DNA of 64,000 bases from Fonsecaea monophora (lineage: Eukaryota; Ascomycota; Eurotiomycetes; Chaetothyriales; Herpotrichiellaceae). The notes beneath the pieces were generated by a model, which was given only the letters and a program-made list of their open reading frames with translations, was not told the DNA's origin and made no database searches. The stretch spans positions 1 to 64,000 of the forward strand of contig NW_019174022.1 in the NCBI RefSeq assembly GCF_001642475.1. The letters are read 5' to 3'. The first letter of the stretch is position 1, and each line of letters starts with the position of its first letter. The position numbers were made by a program, and so were the translations under genes. Positions 22,601 to 35,198 of the stretch are shown piece by piece.

Positions 22601-23869
22601 CAGATCCTCATCCGCCCATAGGAGATCATTAGGAGGCATGTTGTATCTGTCGAGTTCGCGAAACGGCAGATGTGGGCGCCGGAGATCCCAGATGTGCAGC
22701 CGAGGATCGTCGTGATAGTATGAAACGGCGACTTGAGTGCTTTGCCAAAAGGTTGATTCGCCGGTTTCCGGCGCATTGCAGGCCGGCTTCCACCTGATAT
22801 TCCTGATAGCGTGTGGCGCTTTGAGCTGAAAAACAGGCTTCTGGCGCTTTTTTTCGCTCTGAAAATCCCACACTCTGATGTACTTGTCGAACCCACCTGA
22901 TACAAGGTGTCGGCCATCAGGGTGATAGTCAATGGAGTAACAGGCTTTTTCATGTGCATTAATGCTCAGCTTCGGCGAGATGGGTACGCGAGCATCCCAT
23001 TTCTGAACGACGCCCCCGTCCGCGCAGATTGCGAAATCAAACGGGTCAAACGGAGACCATCGGACGTCTCGGACAGCACTGCGCACCTCGAACCTGATGC
23101 GGGACTTGTCACGCTGAGGCTGTCGCAAGTCCCAAAGTCGGACCGACTTGTCTTGGCTGGCCGATAGCAAAAGATAGCCGGCATGAGGATCAAAGTCTAA
23201 CTTGTTGATCTGTCCGGTATGCTCATGGAGCCACGCCAACTCGGTCTTTGGGCTTGGGGCATTGAGGTCGTACAGCGCAATGCGACCATTCGTAGCTGCG
23301 GTCGCTATAATGTGCTCCCAGTGCCCTATCGACCATTTGACGTCTCTTGCCGGAAGATATTCCCTCCGCTTGTCGGCTCTATCCAACTGCGAAGAGGAGT
23401 GGGCGGCAGCGTAAGAGCTAATGGACGCCCGAATGTTCAGGTCTTCGGTGACCTTGCCATCGTGGACACGCACTGTTTTCAGAATCTCTTTCCCGGCCAA
23501 GACGGCATGCGTCTTCCGTCTATTGATATCGAGGGCGGCAATGGGGATGCCTGTTCGATGCGTGGCCGTCCGGGAGGAATGCGAGCTGCTGGTTGTAGTC
23601 AGTCAATACGTCGACGACAACAACAGCGATGAAGCAAGCAGTCACTCATGCCTGTAGGTGTGTATGCCAGTGATTCGGCGCAGACCATCGTCATGGTCGC
23701 CCTGCACTGGGAGTCCATGCGACTTGGAACCACTGTGCTTGCCCCAGGGAGCGATAATTCTCTGCAATTGGCCCAGACGGCCTGGCGGTAATGGAGGAGC
23801 CGGTGGAGGGGAAAGAAGATTTTGCGACTCGGAGGAAGCAGGATCAGACATGCTCTTCTGTTGACTCAA
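19625..23869 (-). CDS. RTC1: SEA complex / GATOR2 subunit Rtc1 (WDR24 orthologue)
   Basis: Two exons fit: 23869-23646 and 23588-19625, giving 1395 residues. The 57 bp intron starts GTGACT, has a CTGAC branch site and ends CCAG. The N-terminal third is a WD40 propeller, with repeats such as KSVRLWDLRQP, VVQKWDARVP and KYIRVWDFQSE. A long Ser/Pro-rich, probably disordered middle follows. A zinc-binding RING-type domain lies at about 1188-1283, with CSNC, CERC, CPIC, CQACGHSGHVHC and a C-rich end. This architecture identifies Rtc1/Sea2 (WDR24), which sits at the vacuole surface in the SEACAT/GATOR2 arm that activates TORC1 in response to amino acids. A second Met at residue 7 could be the true start. 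A 55-residue basic tail follows the RING. Confidence 0.92.
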
Positions 23870-26698
23870 CGATATCCGCGGATGTCCCGAATATCGATGA
23901 CGAGAGGGCTGCTGACGACAAAGGACGGGTCAGGCTCATGGCTGGCGGGTGCAGCCATCATTGGAGCGGATAACGAGCGCGAAAAGAACCTGCGGTGCTG
24001 CAAGGTGGCTGCAGGATGAGAAAGCGACGGCAGAGTTGCAGCAAAGCGAGGGCAACCAAGAGGCATTGAGAGAATTGTAAGAACTGCTAAACATGGGGTG
24101 GTCGGGAGCGAGTGGGTGCAAGGCTGGAAGTGGAGTTTCCCATCGCAGAGCCTCAATTGGCTGGGCGGAAATGCTCTCTTTACGCAAGCTTAGCCTGACC
24201 TAGGGGGGGTGGCTCTTGGAGTTTTCGGGGAAGCAAGCTTGTAGTTAAGTGTTGCTGCAGGCCACCTACCTAGCCACATAGCCTATTAACATGGGTTGCA
24301 TGGTGCCCAGCCAGCTAGGGCCAATGCCTAAGTTGTTACTTCCCGGGGGGGAAGGGCAGGCACAGTACCTAGGAGGTACCTACATACATACCTTCTCCCT
24401 AGATGAACAGATTACCGAGTACTTGTAGGTCCTCTGGTTCCTGGGAATCATTGACTACTTAGGTAGGTAGTACAAATAGGTATGTGTTGTACCTCCAGGC
24501 ATGCCTACAGCACAAAATGATGCCGGATAAATGATGCATCTTAAGGTGTCTTGGGCCCCGTAACTTCCTCCTTTATTCTCCCATTGGGACATGGTATAGG
24601 TATCCATTATAGCTGTCATGATTAGCTGCCCTACGTTAGGGAGCTTCTGAACAGGCCCCTCCAATACGGTTAAGACAAGTGCTTCCCCTTTCTCCTATAA
24701 CCATTCTGTTGGTACAGAAGTCGAAAGCTAAAGCTCCTTGCTGGTGCTTGTACATGGGCATTTCCCACTCGGCCACAGACCGAGGCCCCTGCCGGAATGG
24801 AACCTCCCTAGGCGTGCTAGCTTAGCTACATGCCCACGACATCTGTGCTTCGTCGTAGGCGTGCCCCGGATTCCAGGGGCCTCGAGATCCGGACGAGTCG
24901 CCTGGACTTGGGCATGAAGATCCCGTCGCTGGTCTCTCGCCATTCGCGCGGCGAGAGGCTGCTAAGGTGCCAGTTGGCAGCGACTACTGTACCTACTAGA
25001 TATTTCGACTTCGGATGCAGATTCTTGGATGCTCTGGCTGGCGGTGAGCGACTTTTGTTCTCATTTACTCCTCATCGTCCATTCTCCATCCACATCCCAT
25101 ATCCACCATCCACCATTCCTTGCATTTGCTCTCCTGCGGCGCACATTTCCATGCTTCGGATGTCCAGCAGAAGCCTCGACTGATGTCTGATTCAACCTCG
25201 TCCCAAATCTAATCCAGCTTTCCCTTTCATCATCCGATACCCTACCTTGGTAGTCGATCGAGCTACTACTGGTGGCTAGCGAGATCATCTACCTCACCCT
25301 CACTTCTCTCTCAGAGAGTTCCCCCCGTATCACCGGCCATGGATTTGTATATTTGCCTCAGCATCGTCCTTCGGGACCGCAGTCCTTCTCCTCTTCCTCC
25401 ACTGCCAGACAATATCAACATTTGTCAATTCAACCAGTTGCGAACTGCCCCTCTGTGTCTTCCCGTCACTTCAAATCGGGCTGCTTCTTCTCGGGTCCTG
25501 CTTCATTGTCGACTTGGTCCGGGGTGACCTCTATTTGTTTTCTTGTCTCACCAGACTGAAGGATTTTTCACCTCCATCTTCTTCTCAAGATCGCACATTT
25601 GACATCTGACATTTGCAATCTTTCGCGTCCTTGAGGGACGTACCACGTACTTAACGCTAGACACGGGGACGTCTTGCGCAGGTCCAGTGACATATTTTAG
25701 CTGCCACCCACTACTCCCCTCTTCCGCCTTCCCCTCGAGCTCCTCCACCAACGACAGCGCCAGACTGCGGCCACCTAGAGCCTCAGTGCCTCCTTGGCCA
25801 GAAGACAAGTCCCCACCGTCACCGCTACTATTGACTCCAACGCCCATCCACCTGAGCCGTTTGTCGGGCCCCATCTTCAGCAGAAAAGGCACTCCAGGCT
25901 TGCCTACTTGTACTCAGCTCACGGGCCATTACGGGGACTATTACATCGGTCCAATCACGACTGCTGGTTGTCACGCGACAGGCGCAATTTGCAGAGCAAG
26001 AGGTGAACTTTGATGCGCCAGATCTATCACAAGCTGGCTTGAAAACCTTCCAGGCCCTTGCGAATTGCAAGCGGCCACCGAAGAGGGAAAAAGGACGACA
26101 CGCTAAGACACCTACTACACACTACACACCACACCGTTCCCGCTATTGCACCAGACCAGACCACCAGACCACCAGACCACCAAAACCCCCCGCCCCAGCT
26201 TTGTCGCCTCCCAGATCGCTCCGCCTGGCTCGATCGCCACCAACAGGCCAACTCGAGAACTTACGTCGTCATTTTTCACCACGCTTCTCATCTACACTCT
26301 TGCAAACATCACTTGCCAAACGACGACAATCGCTAACTTTCCCTCCTCAACACCTTTTCCTTTCGTTGTTGTAATTGTTCCTTTCGTCCCTCGCTCACAC
26401 CCTTTGACATCTGTTTTCTTTCTCCCAGCAAAACAACCCGCCGTCTCTCAAATCGCCTTCCGGTCCTCCAACCCCGTTTTCCGTCGACCGAGGCACCAGA
26501 AACAAGCGGACTCCTCTGGCACTTTTTGGTGGAGGCGACAGCGAGGCCCTCAGGAATCCAGCAGACCCTGTATCTGTTCACCTGACAGAGGGCAACCCCT
26601 AATATTTCAGTTTTTTAATTCTGGGAGGCTTTCTCGATTTTTGTTTTTTTGTTTCTTACGAACATCGTCGTCGCCGGTGAGGGGTTGATCGGGTGAAC
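23870..26698. other. Divergent promoter region between RTC1 and HMT1
   Basis: A 2.8 kb spacer. The 24240-24480 part has repeated CCTACCTA/TAGGTAGGTA/GGTACCTA words, a motif set also found near 15360-15490 and 59190-59290. The HMT1 leader from about 25560 is pyrimidine-rich. A repeat is at 26151-26182. No supported gene. Confidence 0.5.
26151..26182. repeat. Short tandem repeat of ACCAGACC units
   Basis: About four copies of an 8-9 bp CCAGACCA-type unit in the probable 5' leader region of HMT1. Confidence 0.8.
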
Positions 26699-29688
26699 AT
26701 GCCCGCAGAGCCAGATTTGGGTGCGATTCAAGCCTCTCTGCGGGTCTTGAACGTGACTAAAACGGCTTATCCTGCCATTCTACTCATCGTCTTTGTCGTC
26801 GCATTCGTCTATCATGGCATCAAGACCGCCCCTGATGACACAGGCAAGGTCAAAATTCATCCTATGCGAGGGCCTGGTGGGCGACCTCTCCCGATTCGAA
26901 GGAGATCCGCCAATCAAGTCAAGGAGGCCGCGGCAATCAAAGATCTGTCGCCTGCAGTCAAGACCGTTTTCAAGATCGGCCAGGCGGTTATTGTCTTGAC
27001 CTTTTTGGGTAATGCAGCAATTCTGCTTTTCGAGACTTTGCTCAATCGAAAAGACGAATGGTGGCCCGGGAAGAACGCAGTGGTATGTTCGCGTCCGCTT
27101 AATACTCTCTCTCGCTCCGCAACTTACAACGTTAGATCTATGTTATTGCGTCAACATTCCTCTGGCTCGTTGTTTTCATCTCAATCTTAGATACGAAACC
27201 CTCCCCAAATTCCGCGCACTTCGTCACGTGGCTTTGCGCACTACCTCTAGAGGTCATCATCATCGCGGCTAGTCTCAGGATATATACCGCACCTCACTAT
27301 GAACCTCGGGTGGGCAACCAGCAGGGAGGCAAGTATAGGGAGAAGATTACCGGATGGGAGTCGCTAGAAGTCGTGGTCAATCTTAGCCGACTTATTTTCC
27401 TCCTCGGCTTGTCAATGCTCTTCCTTGTCCTGAAGTTCAATTGGGGCAGACCCAAAGGGCTGGCTTCAGCCACCGAGGATGAGAGGAGACCTTTACTCGC
27501 CGCAGACGCTGAGGCTGGAGGACGACCAAATGGCCATGCTCGTCATGGCGATCCGCGAAACGCCCCATCATCAGAACCTAAGGAACAAGTTGACGCTTGG
27601 GCCAAGCCAACTGAGGTTCCAAATATCACCTGGTTTGCATATCTGAGGGGGTTCCTCTTGCTGATACCTTATCTTTGGCCCAAAAAGTCCTTCAAACTCC
27701 AACTTCTCGCCGGGTCCTGCTTCCTCATCATGATCAGCCAGCGAGTCATCAATGTTTTTGTCCCCGTCATGGTAGGCAAAATTACGGATGCCCTGTCCGG
27801 CGATGACGGCCGTGGAGTCCGGGCTCCTTGGTTGGATATCGCGTTGTACATTGTGTTCAGATGGCTTCAAGGCTCGCAGGGGATCCTCAGCGCAGCCAGA
27901 TCGATTCTCTGGATTCCGGTGGAGCAATACTCTTACCGCGCCATTTCAACCGCCGCCTTCGAGCATGTGCATGGTCTCAGCGCAGAGTTTCACACCGGAA
28001 AGCGCACTGGCGAGTTGATTTCGGCCCTGAACAAGGGAAGTTCAATCAATTCATTCCTCGAAATGGTGACTTTCCAGGTTGGGCCGATGGTTTTTGATCT
28101 AGTGGTCGCGGTCGTGTACCTCACCATCAAGTTCGACGCCTACTTGGGCTTGGTTGTCGCCATTGTGACATTTCTCTACATATATGTCACCATACGTCTT
28201 GCGTCGTGGCGAGTCACTCTGCGTCGAAACTACGTCAATGCTCAAAGAGAGATGGAAGCAGTGAAGAACGATTCTCTACACTCTTGGGACACGGTGAAAT
28301 ACTTCAACGCGGAAGATTACGAATTCAACCGATATAGATCCTCGATCAAGCTCATGCAGAACTTTGAATACTGGGTGGATGTCACTCTGGCCTACATGAA
28401 CACGGTGCAGGGGGCACTCTTTATGGTTGCCTTGCTGATCGCCAGTTTCATCGAAGCCTTCGAAGTTGCCCAAGGGGATCAGACCGTGGGCAACTTTGTG
28501 CTTCTGATAACCTACATGGCTCAGTTGCAGGGACCTCTGAACTTCTTCGGGACGTTCTACAGGTCGATTCAATCAAACCTCATCAACGCCGAGAGAATGC
28601 TGGAACTCTTCAAAGAACAACCGCATGTTCTTGACCGAGAAGGTGCCGAAAAGTTGGAAGAATGTGCGGGGGATATAATATTCGACAATGTCAGCTTCAG
28701 TTACGACAAGCGAAGACCTGCCCTTGACCGACTGACTTTCCATTGTCCGCCTGGATCGACCACTGCGCTTGTTGGCGAATCTGGTGGGGGCAAAAGTACA
28801 GTTATGAGGCTAATTTTCCGCTACTACAACCCAGACTCGGGCCATATCAAGGTTGACGGTAGAGATGTCCAAGACATCACTATTGACTCACTGCGAAAAT
28901 TCATTGGGGTGGTGCCCCAGGATTGTAACATGTTCAATGAATCCATCATGTACAACCTCAGATATGCCAACCAAAACGCCACAGATGAGGAGATCTTCGA
29001 GGCCTGTAAGGCAGCCTCGATTCATGACCGCATCATGGAGTTTCCCAACGGTTACGAAACCAAAGTTGGTGAACGTGGCGTGCGTCTGTCTGGCGGAGAA
29101 CGTCAACGCGTCGCCATAGCCCGAACAATACTCAAAAATCCCCGTATCACCATGCTTGACGAAGCCACTGCGGCCCTGGATACGGAGACGGAGGAGAAGA
29201 TTCAAGAATCCTTCAACACGCTCGCGGAAGGACGGACGATGATTATCATTGCCCACCGACTGAGCACCATCGTAAACGCCAACCAGATTCTGGTACTTTC
29301 CCATGGAACCGTGGTCGAAAGTGGTACGCACGAAGAACTCATCGCTCTGGGCGGAAAATATGCAAGCATGTGGCGGAAGCAGTCAAGGGCGCAGAAGGCT
29401 GCCGCCGAAGCTGCCGAGCTAAGGACTCGGGCGAAGAAGGCATTGGAAGATGCGGAGGCCGACAGTGCCAGCGTCAGTGAAGAAGAAGTCGAGCAATCGA
29501 AGAAGCGCGACAAAGGTCAATGGACCAAGGGCCACAAGAGGGTTAACTTTAGTGAAAGCAGTCATCTGCGCGCGAACTGGACAGTGGATGAGCATGATCG
29601 AGACGGCGACGATCGATCAGACACGTCCCAGACGGGACATGGGGATACCGTGCACGGTCACTCGGGAAAGCCCCCAGGACATCCTTGA
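26699..29688 (+). CDS. hmt1: Vacuolar ABC half-transporter, heavy-metal tolerance factor type (Hmt1/ABCB6)
   Basis: Two exons fit: 26699-27082 and 27136-29688, giving 978 residues, with a 53 bp GTATGT...TTAG intron. The N-terminal region has about five hydrophobic segments (near 22-42, 96-116, 129-148, 156-178, 203-225), the extra TMD0 of Hmt1/ABCB6 proteins. A six-helix ABC transmembrane domain follows. One nucleotide-binding domain shows Walker A GESGGGKST (from about 675), signature LSGGERQ (779-785), Walker B ITMLDEATAALD and the H-loop IIAHRLST. As a half-transporter it should act as a dimer. In fission yeast Hmt1 loads phytochelatin or glutathione-metal conjugates into the vacuole. The C-terminus is charged and about 120 residues long (Glu/Lys/Arg then His/Asp/Gly-rich), which could bind metal. 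Confidence 0.92.
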
Positions 29689-30442
29689 GATGAAACGATC
29701 TTATGCTTGAATTTACCACTTGACCTGTTGCGAGCTGGAACCGGTCAGCTCGACACCTGCCCAACCATGTGCGGCTATACATGATATTCGGGTCTTTGGG
29801 AGGGTGGTTCTATCTGCTTATTCTTTGTGGGTTGTTTTCGCAAACGAGTATTACACAGTTGTGATCGGACGACCAAAATAACGCCAGCCACGCGAGGGTT
29901 TCACAACGGACTGGGAGTTGGAGAGCGCGCTCTGACACGGTACAAAAGTCCTTTGCTACTCCCTTTTTTCCGTTTCTTTCTGTTCAGATATTTTAGGGGT
30001 GTCAAGATCTTCATCTCGCTCACGCAAGGAATATACGAAAAGAAGCCGGAGCCTCGTGGCCTTGAGGTGCATGCAGTGACAGGAAGGGGACGAGGGTCAT
30101 GCGTGAGATCTGTCATCTCTTTCCCTCTGTGCGTGTGATCGAGAGAGTGAGGCAGCGAGAGTGAGAAAAACAGAGAGAGAATGTCGGTGCTTGTGCTTGT
30201 GCTTTTGTGGACTTTTGCATCGAACTCTCCACCTCAGCGATCGAAACACTGTACTCTACACTACACAGACCAGACAGATTGGACACATGAAAAGGCCATA
30301 TAATAGATGATGAGAGTTTGTAATAGACAACTCTTGCTCTCCTGCTCCCCACCCACATCTTTTCCTCGGTAGACGGGTAGTAGTAAGTATCCTGAACTTC
30401 ATCCCTGGTCCAGTAGACATGAGAGGGCGAGGACGACCAAAG
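29689..30442. other. Convergent spacer between HMT1 and the XLF gene
   Basis: Both neighbours end here. It should hold the two 3' UTRs. No other feature was seen. Confidence 0.5.
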
Positions 30443-32540
30443 TCAAAACCGGCGTTTCTTCTTCGCCCCATCCGTGGCTGCGATAGTGCGCTTGAGTTCC
30501 ATCCGGCGTCGGCTCGCGGCTTCTTCGGGCGTTTCTTCTTCCTTCTTGTTCGTCTTTGGCTCGATCGCTGGCTTTGTGCGTGTTGAGCCTGGTGGGGGAG
30601 GTGGTGGTGAGTCGTTCTGGGGCTGGCGCTGGCGTCGGGTGGTAGCGAGGGAGGGGTTGCGGGTGCGGGATCGGGACGCAGCGGACGAGGATGGTGACGG
30701 GGAGCGAGATGCGGAGGGTGACTGCGTATTTGTTGCGTCTTCTTTACCCTGCGCTCGCGGGGACGGGGATGTAGTTGTGTCGCGTGCCCTTTTGCGGAGA
30801 CCGCCCAGTCGACTGGGCTTCCTTTTCGCAGGGGACTCGGTGTGGGCGCTGTCTGGGGTATCCTTGCCCTTGGATGTCCCTGGCGATGGCGACGTCGCTT
30901 GTTTCTTTCCCACCCCTCCTCCTCCTCCTCCTCCCAGGCGGCCTAGACGACGTCGTTCATGTGCTGGGGTCGAGGGTTTCGCTTTGGTTGGAGGTGGAGA
31001 TGAGGACGCGGTTGACGATGTGTCGTTTAGATCGTCGTTTTCCTCTTCTTCCTCTCCCCCTGCCTCGGGTGTCTTCGATCCTCGCGCGGCGAGACGTACA
31101 TTGTGAGAAGGGGGCTCTTGCTCAGCAGCTCTTCCTGTAGAAGAGGTAGATGACCCCGGCCCTGCCGCTGGTGCTGGCGGTGAGGGTGAATCCGAAGCCT
31201 TTCTGCTTCGCAATGCGCCGATCTTGGACTTTTGCGTTGAGTGACTGCTCTTATTCCGTGGCGCAACGGGTGCTTGGGACCTTTCGTCGGCAGCATCATC
31301 CACTTCTGAAGCTGTCGCCGTGGATGTCGACGCCGTGGAGGCCCGACGACTTGAAGGTGACTTGTTCACGGAAGCGTCCACAGGGCTCGGTGAGCGCTTC
31401 GACGCGCCAAAGGCTTTTGTGGCATTTCGTCGACCTAGACCGCCGATTTTCGAGGGCTGTGCTCGTCTGGGGACTGGTTCATCGTCCTCGGTTCCCTCGT
31501 CCTCTGTGTTTTCACGTGTCGTCTTCTTAGGAACATCCTTGGACTTCAGGTGTGGTGGGGTCGCTTGACGCTGTAGACATGTCAGTCGTGGGAATCGTGG
31601 ATACCTTACGTAGAGTCGAACATCTCACCTCGAATTCGTCGTCTGTGGATTCGTCGTTTATATCCGGCTCTTTTATTGCATCTTTTGCGGCCTTTGTTGA
31701 TGGTGGCACAGACTGGTTCCTGCTTGCATCATCATTCTGATCTGGTTTCTCTGTGGAAGGCAGATCTTTCACCCAGCTTTCATGCTCGGTTTTACTGTGC
31801 GTGAAGCATTTCTCACAACCCCGGACGAGGTTGCTCAGCCCGGTACGATCAGCGCCCTCGTATCCCTCGTCGTTGGCGAACTGTCTCGTCCACGACTTCT
31901 CGTCGAAACTCGTCATTCCGGGGACATGCTTCTTTGCGTCCGCGATAGACACATGGCCACCCTTGCGGGACGCAAAGCCCGCGATTCCGGGGAAGACCAA
32001 GCTCAAGTCCACGGCAGAGTTACCAACCCTGTCGAGCAGGCGTGAGATGATGTGGTCCTTGTCCTTGATGATCCCGAGCAGGGAGTTGATTTTGGTTTGG
32101 GAGACGAAGACCTCGTGCAAGCTGGGCCGAAGGACGCGTTCTGCCAGCTCGGAAGCTCGCTGCGGCTCGAGGGTGAAGGTCCACTCAAGGGGCCGGAGTG
32201 GACGAGGCAGATCTGTCCTTGTCCGCAGCAGCAGCGTCTGCGAGTTTGCACGGCCGCCGCGAATCAGGGAGTTCGCGCCATCCCCGAGACTTTTGCGGAT
32301 CTTGGAGAGCAGGACTCCGAACTGGTCCGATGAGACGGATGGGTCAATGCTCGTCTGCTGTCGGGCGGCTGCCGCAAGGATGTCATACTTGTCAAGCGAA
32401 CACTCCCAGATAGAGATTAGGTCGGTGAGAAGGAGGGTGAATGACTGTTCTTCTGTAGAGAAGGAGTAGAACAGCTTGGGGCACTGTCGACGAGACGTCG
32501 TCTGTAGTTCTTGCCAGCCTTCACTGGTGGTATTGGGCAT
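30443..32540 (-). CDS. XLF/Nej1-type non-homologous end-joining factor
   Basis: Two exons fit: 32540-31629 and 31570-30443, giving 679 residues, with a 58 bp GTGAGA...ACAG intron whose branch site reads CTGAC. The N-terminal head matches the XLF family (PF09302): PKLFYSFSTEEQSFTLLLTDL, ISIWECSL, then a helical stalk with SQTKINSLLGIIKDKDHIISRLLDRV. In eukaryotes XLF bridges DNA ends with XRCC4/Lif1 and ligase IV. The second half is low complexity (Ser/Pro/Lys/Arg/Glu) and probably disordered, making the protein twice as long as human XLF (299). It ends in AATDGAKKKRRF, a basic-aromatic tail resembling the Ku-binding motif at the C-terminus of other XLF proteins. The intron joins DEFE to RQATPP. 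Confidence 0.88.
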
Positions 32541-33176
32541 TGTGTCACATGAATCTGTTCACATGCTGCTCCCCAAAAGATCTTAAAGGCTGTCAGTGTC
32601 TGTGTAGCCTTTCCAACTTCAGCAGTTGACGTCGTTCGAGGTCGAAGCCATATTCAGGCTGAGGAAAAGAGCCAATCAGGGCAAGTCTTGGCAGCCTCAC
32701 AACGAGGACAGCTTCGACGTCGTCAACATCGTTTCTTCCTCTTCTCATTTTCACTTCCTGCAACCAATGATGTTAGAGGTCGACGCCCCGATGTTTCTGG
32801 CCTATAAGGCGCTATATCGCTGCTATGCTAGGCTGCCCACTCATTTGCCGCCGACCTTGACTGGTTCGGTGGCTAAGTGCTAGTACCTAACAGCGACACG
32901 GCCTGTTACTGGTCATCAGCCTGGTGTGTTGTTCCTGACTCCAGCCAAGTTCTCAATGTGTGACAAGGTGAGCAGTGCTCGAACATCTAGCCCCCACCAA
33001 GCCCGAGCAAGGCCAGGTATATCATGTTCGTTATTGCCGGTCTCATTGACCCAGTCGTCCTGAGTCATTGTATGTCGGCGTCACTCTCAAGACCTCTCTT
33101 TACTCGACTAACAACGATACCGTGAGCTGGTTCGCCCCGAGTCACAGCCAAAGGCAGCAGCTGCTCAACGATCACC
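32541..33176. other. Divergent promoter region between the XLF gene and a membrane-protein gene
   Basis: A 636 bp spacer between divergent start codons. No motif stood out and no additional gene was found. Confidence 0.5.
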
Positions 33177-35066
33177 ATGTCGCAAAAGCATTCTGAGAAT
33201 CTTGTTGTCAGTGAAATCAAAGACTTCCAGCGGTTTCGCCATATACACTGGCGAGCACCAACTGTTATGGGCGTTGGTTTTCTGGGCGGCGTTATTCTCA
33301 TGGCAGCCCACCACACCCTCTACCAGAGCCTGGGCGGAAACCCTGCGGATAGCGCTCTGCTGCAGCTATGGGCGATTCGCGCAGGCACAGCGCTCGCCTT
33401 CCTGTCCAAGCTGTGTCTAGCGATCGCGACGGGAGTTGCGTATGATCAGTGGATGTGGGTCAAGCTGCATGCGAAGCCGCACGAGATTGGCGTTCTGGAC
33501 TCGATGTTTGCAATACTGGGCAATGCTTTCGAGTTCCTGGCTGTGCGCATATGGTGGCGACGTCCTGTCCTTACCTTTTTGGCAGCTATTACTTGGTGAG
33601 GATACCTGCTTCATAGTACAAGATCCAATCTGACTCGCCGAGGCTCCTCCCCATTTCTGCTATCATCACTCCAGGTACACTGTCTGTCCAGCCCGTTTTG
33701 GTCTCTGAAACCGGCGATTTAGTCGTCCCTCAGCGGCCCTTCACAACTGACAGCAATCTGTTCTGCGGCGTGATAACCGACGGTAACACAACATCTTATG
33801 CCTCGATGTCCACAGGCCTATTCAATCCGACATTTGCCACAGTCCTTGCAAACCGTGTTCTTCCGCTCCAGTCGTCCAGCACGAACCTAACCTTCAACCT
33901 TCAATTCTTTGGCCCTGCCGTCAGTTGCGATATGTCGAGTGACGAAGAATTTTCATGGGCGAAAAAGGCTATACTCGAGTACGAGGATATGACCAGCACG
34001 AGAGTATTTTACTTTGGCTGGGCACCACAACCTGGATGGGGACCAGACGTGAATGGCTCATTCTTCGCATCCACAGACTTACAGATCGGGAACAATCGAC
34101 TGGATTTTGTATCCAAGGACGCGGCTCGTGTGTTTGTCTATCTCAACACCACGGGCGTCGACGAGACTGGCGATAGAATTCAAGGCGTCGCCAGTAAGGC
34201 AGAGGCCCAAATGATGACCTGTACATTGTACAATGCGTCTTACGACACGCATTTCGAGGTCAAGAGCACTGGAGCACAATTCGTCACGGCCTCGTTGAAG
34301 CTCGAGGCTTGGATGCCTGCCCTCCGCTCAATGCAGGGTACGCCACAGGACACGCGTGTCCGTCAACAGATGAATATGCAAGCCGTCATGGAATCCTTTG
34401 TCATGATGATCGGTGGGCCCATCACATACTCCAGAGACATCTCTTTGCCGACGATCAACTCTGTCTACGCTCTTGGGATGAACCGGGCCTTATTCCCCGC
34501 GCAGCAAGGCCTGGACCAAACGGCCCTGACGCTCCGTCAAGCCAGACAGAATGAGATGCTGTTTCAGAACATTACGCTGAGTATGCGGTACGGCGTTGTC
34601 TCGGGGTAAGTTTTTTCACACGCGTCACGTCAGCTTTTGATTTCCCTAGGGAAAATTCATCTTATTCCTCCTGCCCGGTATCTAGGCCAACTAAATGACA
34701 TGAAAACCCAGGTCCACTGGCAACGACCAAACGACAGCCACGGCGCTGCGCCAAAGGTTCGAATCACAGTTCGTCTACGACCCGCGAGCGCTCCTCGCGG
34801 CGTACGGGCTGAGCGCATTCTTCGCCCTGGCCTGTGTCCTGCTGGGCGTGCACGCGCTGCTCCACAACGGCGCCTCGTACACCAGCTCCTTTTCCACCAT
34901 CGTCAGAGTCACCCGCGACCCGGCTCTCTCGAGACTGATCGCCGACGAGGGCGATCTTCAAGGCGCCGAGCCCGTGCCGAAACATATTCGCAGAGCGGAG
35001 GTGCGGCTGGGGAGGAGCGCGAGGTCGGTCACGGCGGCGCCGAGTTACTCGTCTAGCTGGATTTGA
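33177..35066 (+). CDS. Multi-pass membrane protein of unknown function (fungal family)
   Basis: Three exons fit: 33177-33595, 33643-34605 and 34712-35066, giving 578 residues. Introns are 47 bp (GTGAGG...CGAG) and 106 bp (GTAAGT...CCAG); the first splice joins ITW to LLPISAIITPGTLSV. Hydrophobic segments are visible at about residues 28-48, 62-85, 108-143 and in the last exon (AAYGLSAFFALACVLLGVHALL). Between them lies a large polar, probably extracytoplasmic domain with several NxT/S sites (NTTSY, NLTF, NGSF, NASY, NITL). A short Ser/Arg-rich tail ends the protein. The shape, N-terminal helices then a glycosylatable ectodomain and a late helix, matches a widespread uncharacterised ascomycete family. 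I do not know its function. Confidence 0.78.
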
Positions 35067-35198
35067 AGCGATTGTCCACTATAGAACCGAGTTTTTTGTG
35101 GTATTACCAGAAATTCAACGGGTAAAAGGCCAAGATTCATTTTTGTTTGTTTTGTATGTCATATATATAAAATATCCCCGCGCATTGGGTGTTTTTGG

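Noticed and set aside
30595..31380. Long plus-strand frames opposite the XLF gene's second exon.
   Set aside because: They are antisense shadows of a low-complexity, GC-rich coding exon.
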